Below are positions 21,727 through 30,096 of a DNA stretch of 64,000 bases, in pieces. Numbering within the stretch: the stretch's first letter is position 1; each line of letters opens with the position of its first letter. The notes under the pieces are model-generated. The model ran no database searches. It had not been told where the DNA came from and was given only the letters and a program-made list of their open reading frames with translations. This stretch comes from Thioalkalivibrio sp. ALJ12 (GTDB taxonomy: Bacteria > Pseudomonadota > Gammaproteobacteria > Ectothiorhodospirales > Ectothiorhodospiraceae), in contig NZ_KB899540.1 in NCBI RefSeq assembly GCF_000378305.1, positions 377,924 to 441,923 of the forward strand, in the 5' to 3' direction. The translations under genes were made by a program, and so were the position numbers.

Positions 21727-22416
21727 ATGAAACTCCCGCATCTGCACCTGATCAGCTTTGACCTTTGTCCTTTCGTTCAGCGTAGCGTGATCACGCTGAA
21801 ATACAAGCAGGCGCCGTTCGAAGTGACCTATATCGATCTCGCGGACCCGCCCGACTGGTTTCGCGAACAATCTCCGCTCGGCAAGGTGCCGATCCTGAAG
21901 GTTGATCACAACACCGTGCTGTTCGAATCGGCGGTGATTAACGAATATATCGATGCGATCACCCCGCCCTCACTGATGCCGGACACGCCGCTCCAGCAGG
22001 CCCGCACGCGCGCCTGGATCGAATACCTGGGCGAGCAGACCATGACGCAGTACCGCTGGATGACGGCGGCGGACGAAGAGGCCTTCGAGATGGAGCGTCA
22101 TGCGGCCTCGCGCGGGCTGGAGCGACTGGAACGGGAACTGGCGGCCGATCCGCTGCTCACGGGGCATGCCTTCACCCTGATCGATGCCACCCTCGCGCCG
22201 ATCCTGCTGCGCTACGGCCTGATCGACGACATCGACAATCCCTGGGAGCCAGAGGCGTTTCCGCGCCTGGCCGAGCGCTGGGAAATGCTGCGCGACATGG
22301 ACGCGGTCTCTACCTCGGTCCCCGGTGACTTTGCGGCGCGGTTGGCCGCCTACCTGCGCGCACAGAAAGGCTTCGCCCCGGCGCACATCGCCTCGCGCCT
22401 GGCCGACACGGCCTGA
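21727..22416 (+). CDS. Glutathione S-transferase family protein
   Basis: A 229-residue cytosolic protein with a thioredoxin-like N-domain (1-80) and an all-helical C-domain. The N-terminal motif DLCPFVQRSV has Cys14 at the position of the catalytic residue of Cys-type (omega/beta-like) GSTs. GKVPILKVDHNTVLFESAVI is the glutathione-binding beta turn with the ESxxI motif. The start could also be an ATG 18 bases earlier (21709), which has AGAGG upstream; I keep MKLPHL because it begins at the fold. The gene points toward the long repeat element, which begins 62 bp after its stop. Confidence 0.85.
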   Translation: MKLPHLHLISFDLCPFVQRSVITLKYKQAPFEVTYIDLADPPDWFREQSPLGKVPILKVDHNTVLFESAVINEYIDAITPPSLMPDTPLQQARTRAWIEYLGEQTMTQYRWMTAADEEAFEMERHAASRGLERLERELAADPLLTGHAFTLIDATLAPILLRYGLIDDIDNPWEPEAFPRLAERWEMLRDMDAVSTSVPGDFAARLAAYLRAQKGFAPAHIASRLADTA

Positions 22417-22478
22417 GGCCAGGCCTCCGGGCCCCCGGGCCCCGACGGGTTGGACGTGGCAGCAGCACACGTCTTTGT

Positions 22479-23256
22479 GGCTGGGCCTGGTTCGTCCTCT
22501 GGAGTTTACGGTGGCTTCGTCCGGCCGCCTGCCATGCGCTGTTTCGCCAGCGCGCCGCGCCAGTTGTTGATCAAAAACGGGCTTCTTTGCTCGTGCAAAG
22601 AAGGAACCAAGAAACACGCCCGGGATTCGCCCGGGGACCTTGCTCCGGCCGCGCCAGGCCGGCGGTGCTGAAACTCGCTGCGCTCAGACAGTCAGCGCCT
22701 CTCTTCCGGCCTGTCACGCCCTCCACAAGGGGCTCATATCGGGAGGGTAGGTCAAAACAGGCGGTATTCGAGCACCCGCTACAAGGCCGAGCTGTAGGGT
22801 GCGTTGAGCGCAGCGAAACGCACCATGCCAACGTCGGGGCAACCCTGATGCGATTCGCTGCGCTCATCACATCCTACGATGGGGTCTGGCGCCCGCTGGC
22901 GGGCGCGGCACGCCAGGGCTGCAGGCCGCGCGTACCCAGGATGTCGGAACACCTTGCCTCCATCCATTGGCACGAACGTCAGAGCGGCCGTTGTCTTGAC
23001 CTTCATCCCCCGTATGAAGCCCCTTGCGGAGGGGTCCTCGGGCCGGAAGAGAGGCGCTGACTGTCTGAGCGCAGCGAGTTTCAGCGCCGCCGGCCCGAGG
23101 GTCCTGGAGCAAGGTTCCCGGGCGGAATCCGGGTGCCCTTCTTTGGGTACTTTCTTGGGCAAGCAAGAAAGTACCTCGGGGCGCGCTGCCGAAACAGCGC
23201 AGGCAGGCGGCCGGACGAAGGCACCGTAAACTCCAGAGGACGAACCAGGTCCAGCC
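22479..23256. repeat. Long nested inverted-repeat element, copy A (~0.78 kb)
   Basis: The whole gap between the GST stop and the fur stop is one imperfect palindrome. The outer arms match over about 55 bp: GGCTGGGCCTGGTTCGTCCT at the left and its complement ending at 23256. Further inward both arms carry CGCCTGCCATGCGCTGTTTC, a small hairpin built on TTCTTTGCTCGTGCAAAGAA (degenerate on the right), GAAACTCGCTGCGCTCAGAC and CAGTCAGCGCCTCT. The centre has TAGGGTGCGTTGAGCGCAGC and AACGCACC. No open frame keeps coding character. A second copy lies at 33941-34751. Confidence 0.9.
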
Positions 23257-23294
23257 TGAAAAGCGGCTGGCCTGAAAAGCCGCGCGAGGGCGCG

Positions 23295-23720
23295 TCAGAC
23301 GGGGCGGTGGGGGCAGGCGCTGTCGTTGCAGTCGCCGTACAGGACCAGGGCGTGGTCCTTGATGGAGAAGCCGTGCTGGCGCGCGACCTCGCGCTGGCGG
23401 GTCTCGATGGTCTCGTCGAAGAATTCTTCGACACGGCCGCACTGGTTGCAGACGATGTGATCGTGGTGCCCGCCGCGCTCCAGCTCGAACACGGCCTGGT
23501 TGCCCTCCAGGTGGAGCCGGCAGACCAGCCCCGCGGCCTCGAACTGCGTCAGCACGCGGTAGACCGTGGCCAGCCCGATCTCCTCGCCCGAGTCGAGCAG
23601 CTCGCGGTAAATGGCCTCGGCCGTCAGGTGGCGCGTTTCCGAGTTCTCGAGGATCTCGAGGATCTTCATCCGTGGCAGCGTGACCTTGAGCCCCGCTTTC
23701 TTGAGATCGCTTGTTTCCAT
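23295..23720 (-). CDS. fur: Ferric uptake regulator Fur
   Basis: A 141-residue iron-responsive repressor. The winged-helix DNA-binding domain (1-82) contains LPRMKILEILENSETRHLTA and GLATVYRVLTQFEAAGLV. The dimer/metal domain has the His cluster GGHHDHIVCNQCGRVEEF and the structural zinc Cys pairs CNQC and CNDSAC. The start METSD is taken at the ATG of normal family length. It is divergent from bamE, the usual fur/omlA arrangement. Confidence 0.97.
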   Translation of the reverse strand: METSDLKKAGLKVTLPRMKILEILENSETRHLTAEAIYRELLDSGEEIGLATVYRVLTQFEAAGLVCRLHLEGNQAVFELERGGHHDHIVCNQCGRVEEFFDETIETRQREVARQHGFSIKDHALVLYGDCNDSACPHRPV

Positions 23721-23745
23721 CCTTCGATTCCCGTCACCCGATTGC

Positions 23746-23776
23746 TTGAGAGCATCCGGACGCTTTGGTGTACCAT
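23746..23776 (+). promoter_or_regulatory. Possible sigma-70 promoter of bamE
   Basis: TTGAGA (23746-23751) and TACCAT (23771-23776) are 19 bases apart, 45 bp before the bamE ATG. The first hexamer is close to consensus, but the spacing is wide and the -10 box is weak, so this is only a candidate. Confidence 0.3.
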
Positions 23777-23820
23777 GCGCGTTCAACGGCCCATCCGACT
23801 TCTGGGGACCCGCCGGCTCG

Positions 23821-24183
23821 ATGATCAAGATTCTCATTTCTATTGCCGTGGCTGCAAGCCTGCTCACCGCCTGCAGTGGCTTCAATCAGTTCCGCCTCGA
23901 TGTACAGCAGGGCAACGTCATCGACGCGACACAGGTCGCCCAGATCCAGCCCGGCATGACCCCGCAGCAGGTCCGCTTTCTGATGGGTACGCCGCAGATC
24001 GACGGCGCGTTCAAGCGCGAAGACCGCTGGGACTACGTCTACTATCGCCGTCCCGGGATCGGGCCGACGGAGCAGCGCCGCGTAACGGTGTTCTTCGAGA
24101 ATGGCGTAGTCAGCTACGTCGACTCCGACGTGCCGCAGCCGATCGCGCTGGACCAGTACCCGGTCGAGCTCGACGACAACTGA
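23821..24183 (+). CDS. bamE: Outer-membrane assembly lipoprotein BamE (SmpA/OmlA)
   Basis: A 120-residue lipoprotein of the BAM complex. The signal MIKILISIAVAASLLTAC ends in a lipobox with Cys18. The body contains the family marks QGNVIDATQVAQIQPGMT, QQVRFLMGTPQI and RWDYVYYRRPG. The short start MIKIL is the only one that gives a proper signal; the longer frame overlaps fur. It is convergent with rnfH, whose stop is 15 bp after its own. Confidence 0.95.
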   Translation: MIKILISIAVAASLLTACSGFNQFRLDVQQGNVIDATQVAQIQPGMTPQQVRFLMGTPQIDGAFKREDRWDYVYYRRPGIGPTEQRRVTVFFENGVVSYVDSDVPQPIALDQYPVELDDN

Positions 24184-24198
24184 TCGCAACCGGCCGGC

Positions 24199-24630
24199 TC
24201 AATCGCCGGCCGAATCCTTGCCGCCCCCGGCGCCGTCCTCCGGCTTCTCGCCCGCGGGCTTTGCGGACGCCTGATCGCCGGCCTTCTGCGCGTCCCCCTT
24301 GCCGGGCTTCTTCCGGTTCTTGCCGGCCCGCTGACGACGCACCTCTTTCGGGTCGGCGATCAGCGGGCGGTAGATCTCGATGCGATCCTTCGGGCGCAAC
24401 ACCGTGTCGCGCCGGGTGAGCTTGCCGAAGATCCCCACTTTGGCGTTTTCCAGATCGATCTCCGGGAACTGGGCGTCGATCTCCGACTGGCGCAGGGCCG
24501 CGTCCACGGTCGTGCCCTCGGGCACGACCAACGGCAGGATCACCTGGCGGTCGGGGCGTGCATAAGCGACCTCGATACGGATTGTGCCGTGCCCCGCCTC
24601 GGGGCTAACGGCATCCTGATCATCGGGCAC
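24199..24630 (-). CDS. rnfH: RnfH family ubiquitin-like protein
   Basis: A 143-residue protein with a beta-grasp ubiquitin-like domain in its first 90 residues (IRIEVAYARPDRQVILPLVV, KVGIFGKLTRRDTVLRPKDR, IEIYRPLIADPKEVRR) and a long Lys/Pro/Ala-rich disordered tail. RnfH proteins have no firm function. I set the start at GTG 24630, with GAGGT five bases upstream and an 11-bp overlap with ratA; the longer ATG frame would reach 50 bp into ratA. The tail of about 50 residues is longer than in E. coli RnfH. Confidence 0.85.
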   Translation of the reverse strand: MPDDQDAVSPEAGHGTIRIEVAYARPDRQVILPLVVPEGTTVDAALRQSEIDAQFPEIDLENAKVGIFGKLTRRDTVLRPKDRIEIYRPLIADPKEVRRQRAGKNRKKPGKGDAQKAGDQASAKPAGEKPEDGAGGGKDSAGD

Positions 24631-25060
24631 CGTAGACCTCGCGCGCGCGCCGCACAAAGGCGTCGACAAAAGAGTTGGCGAGCTGGTGGAAGATCGGCCC
24701 GATCGCGAACGACATCAGCCGGCTGGCAAACTCGAATTCCAGCTCCAGCGCGATACGCGTCTGGCCATTGTCCAGCTCGGTAAAGCTCCAGGTGCCGTGC
24801 AGGCGACGAAACGGCCCGTCTGCCAGGCGGATGTCGATGCGCTCGGGGCGCTGCACGCGATTGCGCGTGGTGAACGACTTGTGCAGGGCGCCCTTGGCCA
24901 TCTCGATGGTCCCTTCCACCTCATCCTCTCCGCGCATGCGCGCACGCGAGCTGCGGCAACCCGGCAGAAATTCCGAGTAGGAATCCACGTCATTAACGAG
25001 GTCGAACATCTGCTCGCGGGAGTACGGGACCTCCGCCGAGCGCCGGACTGTCGAGGACAT
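24620..25060 (-). CDS. ratA: RatA-like START-domain protein (ubiquinone-binding/ribosome-associated)
   Basis: A 146-residue SRPBCC/START fold protein. Known relatives are Coq10 (ubiquinone binding) and E. coli RatA (reported to block 70S assembly). Motifs are RRSAEVPYSREQMFDLVNDV, YSEFLPGCRSSRA and FEFASRLMSFAIGPIFHQLA. The ATG at 25060 shares its first base with the stop TGA of the upstream symporter gene (TGATG), implying translational coupling. It usually sits beside smpB; here a symporter gene intervenes. Confidence 0.92.
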   Translation of the reverse strand: MSSTVRRSAEVPYSREQMFDLVNDVDSYSEFLPGCRSSRARMRGEDEVEGTIEMAKGALHKSFTTRNRVQRPERIDIRLADGPFRRLHGTWSFTELDNGQTRIALELEFEFASRLMSFAIGPIFHQLANSFVDAFVRRAREVYGAR

Positions 25061-26418
25061 CAAATAAGCTCCACCGCGCGCAGGAACACAAACAGGATGG
25101 CAATCGGGGCCACGAAGCGCACCAGGAAATACCAGATCTGGTACAGACCCCCGAGTTTCATGCGCAGCTCGGACTGGACCGAGCGCTCGGTCATGCGCCA
25201 GCCTACGAATACCGCGATCAGAAACCCGCCCAGCGGGAGCAGGATGTTAGCAGTCACATAGTCCAGCAGGTCCAGGATCCCCATGTTGAACAGGGTGTAA
25301 TCCGACCAGACGTTCAGCGACAGCAGCGCGCCAATTCCCATCAGCCAGGCGGCGATAGCAATGCTGGCGCTCGCGGCCACGCGCGTCATGCCGACATTCT
25401 CCACCAGATAGGCGACGGCCGGCTCGATGATGGAGATGGACGACGTCCAGGCCGCGAACACCAGCAGCACAAAGAACATCGTCCCGAAGTAGAGCCCGCC
25501 CGGCATCTCCGCGAACGACAGCGGCAGCGTGACGAAGATCAGGCCCGGCCCCTGCTCCGGCGAAAGGCCCGCGCCCAGCACGATCGGGAAGATCGCCAGC
25601 CCGGCCATGATCGCCACCAGGGTGTCGGCGCCCACCACGGCCGCCGAAGTCCTCGCGATCGAGGCGTCGCTCTGCAGGTAGCTGCCGTAGATCATGATCG
25701 CGCCCATGCCGAGGCTCAGCGTGAAGAACGCCTGCCCCATCGCCAGCAGCACCGCGTTGGCCGTCAGCGCCGAGAAATCCGGGTACAGCAGGAACTCCAG
25801 CCCCGCGATAAAGTTCCCTTCCACCATCGCGTAGCCGACCATCACCACCAGCATTACGAACAGCAGCGGCATCAGGATGGTCACGGCCTTCTCCAGACCG
25901 GACTGCACGCCGCGCGCGACCACCATCGCAGTCATCACCATGAAGATCGTATGCCAGGCCAGCAGGGCCTCGGGATTTGAGAGCAGGCCGTCGAACATGG
26001 CCTCCGAGCCATCCGCATCCAGGCCCAAGAAGCCGCCCGTGCCGGACTTGAACACATAGGACAGCGACCAACCGGCCACTACGCTGTAGAACGACAGGAT
26101 CAGGAACCCGGCGAGCACACCGATCCACCCGATCATGCCCCAGCCACGGCTCAGGCCCTCTTCGCGCGCCAGCGTCACCATCGTATTGATCGGGCTCTGG
26201 CGGCCGCGCCGCCCCAGCAGGATCTCCGCCATCATCACCGGCAGGCCGATCAGCAGGATGCAGCCGAGGTAAACCAGCACGAAGGCCCCGCCACCGTTAT
26301 CGCCGGCGATATAGGGAAAACGCCAGATGTTGCCAAGCCCGACAGCCGACCCGGTGGCCGCGAGGATAAAGGCCAGGCGGGTCGTCCACTGACCGTGGAT
26401 GGAAGTCGTGGCAGGCAT
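25060..26418 (-). CDS. Sodium-dependent SNF/NSS-family transporter
   Basis: A 452-residue sodium symporter of the neurotransmitter:sodium symporter family (LeuT fold), probably for an amino acid or related amine. About 11-12 helices are visible. The unwound first helix with the sodium site is [20 protein letters not shown] (about 20-39), followed by [42 protein letters not shown] near residue 230 is the helix 6 region. It is placed between smpB (divergent) and ratA, where it is coupled to ratA by a TGATG overlap, an unusual insertion in this otherwise conserved block. Confidence 0.92.
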   Translation of the reverse strand: MPATTSIHGQWTTRLAFILAATGSAVGLGNIWRFPYIAGDNGGGAFVLVYLGCILLIGLPVMMAEILLGRRGRQSPINTMVTLAREEGLSRGWGMIGWIGVLAGFLILSFYSVVAGWSLSYVFKSGTGGFLGLDADGSEAMFDGLLSNPEALLAWHTIFMVMTAMVVARGVQSGLEKAVTILMPLLFVMLVVMVGYAMVEGNFIAGLEFLLYPDFSALTANAVLLAMGQAFFTLSLGMGAIMIYGSYLQSDASIARTSAAVVGADTLVAIMAGLAIFPIVLGAGLSPEQGPGLIFVTLPLSFAEMPGGLYFGTMFFVLLVFAAWTSSISIIEPAVAYLVENVGMTRVAASASIAIAAWLMGIGALLSLNVWSDYTLFNMGILDLLDYVTANILLPLGGFLIAVFVGWRMTERSVQSELRMKLGGLYQIWYFLVRFVAPIAILFVFLRAVELI

Positions 26419-26651
26419 CAGCGGCTCCTTGTTGGTGGTACCCGTTCCATCGTTCAGCGCAGCCAGATCGAGTTGCGGTCAACGGCGCAGGCGGCACAAG
26501 CGGGGCTTCGAGTCGCCCGGAATTGTGGGGCAGGCTTCCCACGGGCTCAACTGTACGCGGCAAGCGCCGACCCGCGACGCGTCCGCGATCCTGTACGTTC
26601 GTGCGTGTTTCCTCGGCTTTCGCCCCGCGCGTGCAGTACACTGCGCGGGCC

Positions 26652-27131
26652 ATGGGAAAGCCAAAGAAGAAAAAGGACGCCGGTTCCAACACCATCGCGC
26701 TGAACCGCAAGGCGCGCCACGATTTCTTTATCGAGGACCGCCTGGAGGCGGGGCTGGAGTTGCAGGGCTGGGAGGTCAAGTCCATGCGGGCCGGGCGCGC
26801 CCAGCTCAGCGAGGCGTACGTGCTGCTACGCAAGGGCGAGGCGTTCCTGTTCGGGGCCCACATCACCCCGCTGCCCACCGCCTCCACCCATATCAACCCG
26901 GACCCGAGCCGCACGCGCAAGCTGCTGCTGCACCGCTCGGAGATCAACCGCCTGATCGGCGCGGTGGAGCGCAAGGGCTATACCCTGGTCCCCATGGCCC
27001 TGTACTGGAAACATGGCCGCGCCAAGCTGGAGATCGGCCTGGCCAAGGGCAAGAAGGATTTCGACAAGCGCGCAGCCAAGAAGGACAAGGACTGGCAACG
27101 CGAGCGAGCGCGCATCCTCAAGAGCGGCTGA
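26652..27131 (+). CDS. smpB: SsrA-binding protein SmpB
   Basis: A 159-residue partner of tmRNA in trans-translation. The core includes [40 protein letters not shown] and [20 protein letters not shown], ending with [20 protein letters not shown], the basic tail that becomes helical in the ribosome. The start MGKPKKKKD is the normal one; frames extending upstream are not supported. The ssrA RNA gene is not in the window. Confidence 0.97.
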   Translation: MGKPKKKKDAGSNTIALNRKARHDFFIEDRLEAGLELQGWEVKSMRAGRAQLSEAYVLLRKGEAFLFGAHITPLPTASTHINPDPSRTRKLLLHRSEINRLIGAVERKGYTLVPMALYWKHGRAKLEIGLAKGKKDFDKRAAKKDKDWQRERARILKSG

Positions 27132-27152
27132 AGGAGAAACCGGGGTTCGACC

Positions 27153-27455
27153 TTACTCGGTCGGATGAGTCCGGCCCTTCCACCACCAGCGCCGGGTCAG
27201 CCAGCTCAGCTTCGTCACCGCCAGCACACCCGCTGTCAGTGCCTTCACGGGCCGCAGCAGGCGCAGTCCGCGCAGCTGATCGACTGCAAATCCCAGCAGG
27301 AACGCCCTGGGGATCATCTCCGGTGAACCCAGACGCTGCAGCGCGCGCCACCAGCCGGTGGCACGCACATCGTCGCGCAGTTCGTCGACCTCACCCTGCA
27401 GCCGCAGGCGCAGTTCGCGAGAACGGCCCCGCAGGCCCAGCCAGGTGCCAGCCAT
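27153..27455 (-). CDS. YqjK-like small protein (third gene of yqjDE-type operon)
   Basis: A 100-residue basic protein, Arg/Leu-rich at the N-terminus (RSRELRLRLQGEVDELRDDV) with a weak hydrophobic stretch (FLLGFAVDQLRG, then ALTAGVLAVTKLSWL). It is 3 bp after the holin-like gene in the same direction. Position as third gene after a DUF883 and a holin-3-like gene is that of YqjK, although sequence resemblance alone is weak. The role is unknown. Confidence 0.6.
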   Translation of the reverse strand: MAGTWLGLRGRSRELRLRLQGEVDELRDDVRATGWWRALQRLGSPEMIPRAFLLGFAVDQLRGLRLLRPVKALTAGVLAVTKLSWLTRRWWWKGRTHPTE

Positions 27456-27458
27456 GAG

Positions 27459-27872
27459 CTACTCGGTATCCTGGCTTTCGGGCCGCGCGACCAGATTCCG
27501 TACCAGGGCACGCGTCTCCGGGTAGGTCATGCCGTGCAGCAGCCGGCCAATGCCGCGCGCAACCAGCCACGCCAGCACGCCGGTCAGCGCCGCCACGATC
27601 ACCAGCGACAACGCCGGCGACACCCCCGCATAGGCCTGCAGCAGCATCACCACGGCCGCGACCAGCGCCAGCCACACCGTGACCAGCAGCAGCCCCAGCA
27701 CCACCGCAAACACGATAACCCCCACCGCATTGCGCACCAGTTGTCGGGTCTCGGTCCCCAGCAGCTCGCGCGAATCCCCCAGGATACGGCCGAGGTCCTG
27801 CATTACGTCCCCGGGATCGGCGGTATCGGAGTCCGGTCGCTCGCGCGCCGGCCCGTCGTCCTGCGCGGCCAT
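27459..27872 (-). CDS. YqjE/holin-superfamily-III-like membrane protein
   Basis: A 137-residue inner-membrane protein with a charged acidic N-terminus, an amphipathic segment (DLGRILGDSRELLGTETRQL) and two membrane helices (about 49-75 and 80-105). This layout matches the Phage_holin_3_6/YqjE family. Despite the name, these proteins are not phage genes; they occur with the DUF883 protein just upstream (3 bp), as here. The operon in enterobacteria is stress-induced and the DUF883 protein binds ribosomes. Confidence 0.78.
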   Translation of the reverse strand: MAAQDDGPARERPDSDTADPGDVMQDLGRILGDSRELLGTETRQLVRNAVGVIVFAVVLGLLLVTVWLALVAAVVMLLQAYAGVSPALSLVIVAALTGVLAWLVARGIGRLLHGMTYPETRALVRNLVARPESQDTE

Positions 27873-27875
27873 GGC

Positions 27876-28193
27876 CTACTTGCGGCGGGTCAAGGCCGAG
27901 AACAGGGTCCCCGCCACAAAGGCCAGGCCGATCGCGGTCAGCGGGTTGTCGCGTACGTAGTTGCCGACCACGCGCAAGACGTCCTCGGAACTCTGACGCG
28001 CCTTCTCCGCCCGCTCGCGAACCTCTTCATCCGCATGCGAAAGGCCCTCGCGGATGCGTTCCTCGGCCGTACCGGCATGCTCCGCCACGCGGTCCACGGC
28101 CTCGTGGGCCTGGGCCGCCACACGTTCAGTGGTGGAGGCATCATGCTCCGCTTCGTCCTGTTTCTTCGCACTGCTGCTTTTCGTCGTTGCCAT
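27876..28193 (-). CDS. DUF883 (ElaB/YqjD-like) ribosome-anchoring membrane protein
   Basis: A 105-residue protein: a Lys/Glu-rich helical cytoplasmic part with Ala/Arg/Glu heptads (about 15-75) and one C-terminal membrane helix (PLTAIGLAFVAGTLFSALTR). E. coli YqjD and ElaB of this family tie stationary-phase ribosomes to the inner membrane. The ATG at 28193 has GGGAG eight bases upstream; the GTG three codons earlier would be too near that site. It is 12 bp after the AI-2E-type gene, so all four genes (28-29.4 kb) may be one unit. Confidence 0.85.
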   Translation of the reverse strand: MATTKSSSAKKQDEAEHDASTTERVAAQAHEAVDRVAEHAGTAEERIREGLSHADEEVRERAEKARQSSEDVLRVVGNYVRDNPLTAIGLAFVAGTLFSALTRRK

Positions 28194-28205
28194 TACACGC
28201 ACTCC

Positions 28206-29426
28206 CTATCGCGGGCCTGGATCATCTTCCGACCCATCCCCCGCGGAATTGGTTGCAGGGTCATCGAAACCACTCAACCCCGTCAGGATTTCCGGGTCTT
28301 CCTCGGCCACTTCCGAGGTATCCACCAGGGCCGTACTCCACTTGACCCTGAAGTGTTTCCAGAGGCTGGCCACAAACGCCGACAACGGCACAGCCAGGAT
28401 CATGCCGATGATGCCACCCAGCGCCGTCCCCCAGAAGAAAATCGAGATCACGACAATCGCCGGATGCAGTCCGGAGCGATCCGCCATGATCTTCGGCGTG
28501 AGCAGCCAGCTCTCGATCAGCTGCACCAGGGCAAACACCACGAGCACCAGCGCAACCAGGGTCAATCCGCCACCCTCAGGCTGGAGATAGGCCACCGGAA
28601 GAGCCAGCGTCAAGCCGACGATCGTCCCCAGATAGGGCACGATATTGAGAAACCCCAGCATCAACCCGAACAGGATCGCCGCCTGCAGGCCGATCAGCGA
28701 GAACCCGGCGGCCAGCAGAACCCCCATGATCAGGGCGATCACCACCTGCCCCTGGAAGAACGCCGTCACATAGCCGACAAACAGGCGGCCCAGGAACATC
28801 AGCTCGCGCTGGGTCTGGGGCCGAAAGACCGACAAGACCTCGCGCCCGCCCTCCTTCAGGCGTTCGCCGGACAGCAGCGCAAAGAACAGATACAAGGGCA
28901 CAAAGGCCAGCCCGACGACTACCGTCACGTAGTGCATCAGCTGCGAGCCCACACCCTCCAGGTTCGGCATGATGCTCTGGAGATCCAGGTCCTCCAGCAT
29001 CGAGGCCACGCGCTCGGTGGCGTCAGGGAAATTGCGCGAGAATGACTCGTAGGCATTCTCCGCCAGCTCCGGGGCACCCTTGATGAACTCCTGAACCTGA
29101 TGGCTCGCCGTGGGCACCACCAGTACGGCGACAACCACCAGCGCAATCAACACCACACCGAACAGCGAACTCACCGCCCCCATCCGCGAGAATCCCGCAA
29201 TCCGCTGCAGCCAGCGCACCACCGGGTAGAGGATCAGGCTCAGCACCCCGGCCACCGACAGCGGCAAGAGCAGCGCGTAGAAAAACGACACCACCTGCCC
29301 CAGCAACCAGACCAGCAGGGCCACCAGCCCGGTCAGCACCATGAAGGCGGCGAGCACAGCGACATAGCGGAACAAGGTCCGCTCGAAGGCGCTGAATTCG
29401 ATATTCGATTGCGGCTGGTTTTCCAC
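28206..29426 (-). CDS. AI-2E family transporter (PerM-like permease)
   Basis: A 406-residue membrane protein of the AI-2E/PerM family with a likely 7-8 helices. Helices 1-2 cover 20-75 and a soluble linker of about 70 residues follows (ASHQVQEFIKGAPELAENAY). The conserved C-terminal part has GLMLGFLNIVPYLGTIVGL, FALVQLIESWLLTPKIMADR and FFWGTALGGIIGMILAVPLS. Family members export small molecules or act as Na+/H+ antiporters; the cargo here is not deducible. The C-terminal 45 residues are acidic. Confidence 0.85.
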   Translation of the reverse strand: MENQPQSNIEFSAFERTLFRYVAVLAAFMVLTGLVALLVWLLGQVVSFFYALLLPLSVAGVLSLILYPVVRWLQRIAGFSRMGAVSSLFGVVLIALVVVAVLVVPTASHQVQEFIKGAPELAENAYESFSRNFPDATERVASMLEDLDLQSIMPNLEGVGSQLMHYVTVVVGLAFVPLYLFFALLSGERLKEGGREVLSVFRPQTQRELMFLGRLFVGYVTAFFQGQVVIALIMGVLLAAGFSLIGLQAAILFGLMLGFLNIVPYLGTIVGLTLALPVAYLQPEGGGLTLVALVLVVFALVQLIESWLLTPKIMADRSGLHPAIVVISIFFWGTALGGIIGMILAVPLSAFVASLWKHFRVKWSTALVDTSEVAEEDPEILTGLSGFDDPATNSAGDGSEDDPGPR

Positions 29427-29581
29427 GGAGGGCTCGCATGAGGGGGTCGTTCGACCGTAACCACCCGGCCATGATCTGCCACGGTGCGCACCATCGTTTC
29501 AGGCACTGCATCACAAAAATATGGCGCTCGACCCAGGCCCGAGTACGCGCGGCCCCTCCCGAGGGACGCTGATTCAATCAG

Positions 29582-29803
29582 CTAGAACAAATCCGCCCAC
29601 TCCGTCAGGGCAAACCAGATCACGTATCCCCCGTAGAGAATCAGAAAGATGACGCTAAGGATCGTGATCGGGCGAAAGCCCTTCACCCGCACTTCGTAGG
29701 AAACATCCTCGCCGCGCGCCCGCCGCCGCCTCACCTCCAGCCAGCGCGATACCCGCCACCAGACAAACAGCAGGATCAGGACAACGGTCAGGAACTTCAG
29801 CAT
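29582..29803 (-). CDS. Hypothetical two-helix membrane protein
   Basis: A 73-residue protein with two hydrophobic helices (residues 3-16 and 47-67) joined by a basic loop (RVSRWLEVRRRRARGEDVS). I do not recognise a family. It stands alone between the AI-2E-type gene (155 bp) and hrpB, with normal codon use. Confidence that it is translated is moderate. Confidence 0.55.
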   Translation of the reverse strand: MLKFLTVVLILLFVWWRVSRWLEVRRRRARGEDVSYEVRVKGFRPITILSVIFLILYGGYVIWFALTEWADLF

Positions 29804-29879
29804 CGCGGTTCGTTTCCTCGCACTCGGCCCGGGTAGGCTCTGAACGCGACACTACCCGAGAACGTCACCCGCCGCATCG

Positions 29880-30080
29880 TCATCCCGCCGCCGCACCCCA
29901 CTTCGCCACCCCGGCCGCAGCGCAGCGAAGAGCCGGGATCTCCGCAGCCATGCACCACCCCGACGCCCGAGATCCCGGCTAACCGCTCCGCGGTTTCCGG
30001 GATGACGACACAGAGGGTGACGCACAGCGTCCTGTGTTGCTCAAGCTCCTGTGGGAGCCTGCTTGCAGGCGAAGCCCCCG
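29880..30080. repeat. GTCATCCCG/CCGGGATCTCC-type and GTGGGAGCCTGC-type repeats
   Basis: This gap between the small membrane protein and hrpB carries CATCGTCATCCCGCCG, GAAGAGCCGGGATCTCCGCA, CCGAGATCCCGGCTAACCGC and TTTCCGGGATGACGAC, which form several overlapping hairpins. At 30049-30080 CTGTGGGAGCCTGCTTGCAG and GCGAAGCCCC follow; this last repeat type, similar to Pseudomonas REP units, recurs at 39736-39814. Confidence 0.75.
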
Positions 30081-30096
30081 CCAGACCCGACTCTTC

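Noticed and set aside
22325-23229. Several small open frames inside repeat copy A
   Set aside because: They follow from the palindromic sequence, occur on both strands, and similar peptides appear in copy B because the DNA is repeated.
27459-27872. Prophage holin
   Set aside because: The family name includes holin, but the gene lies in a yqjDE-type chromosomal operon and no phage gene is nearby.
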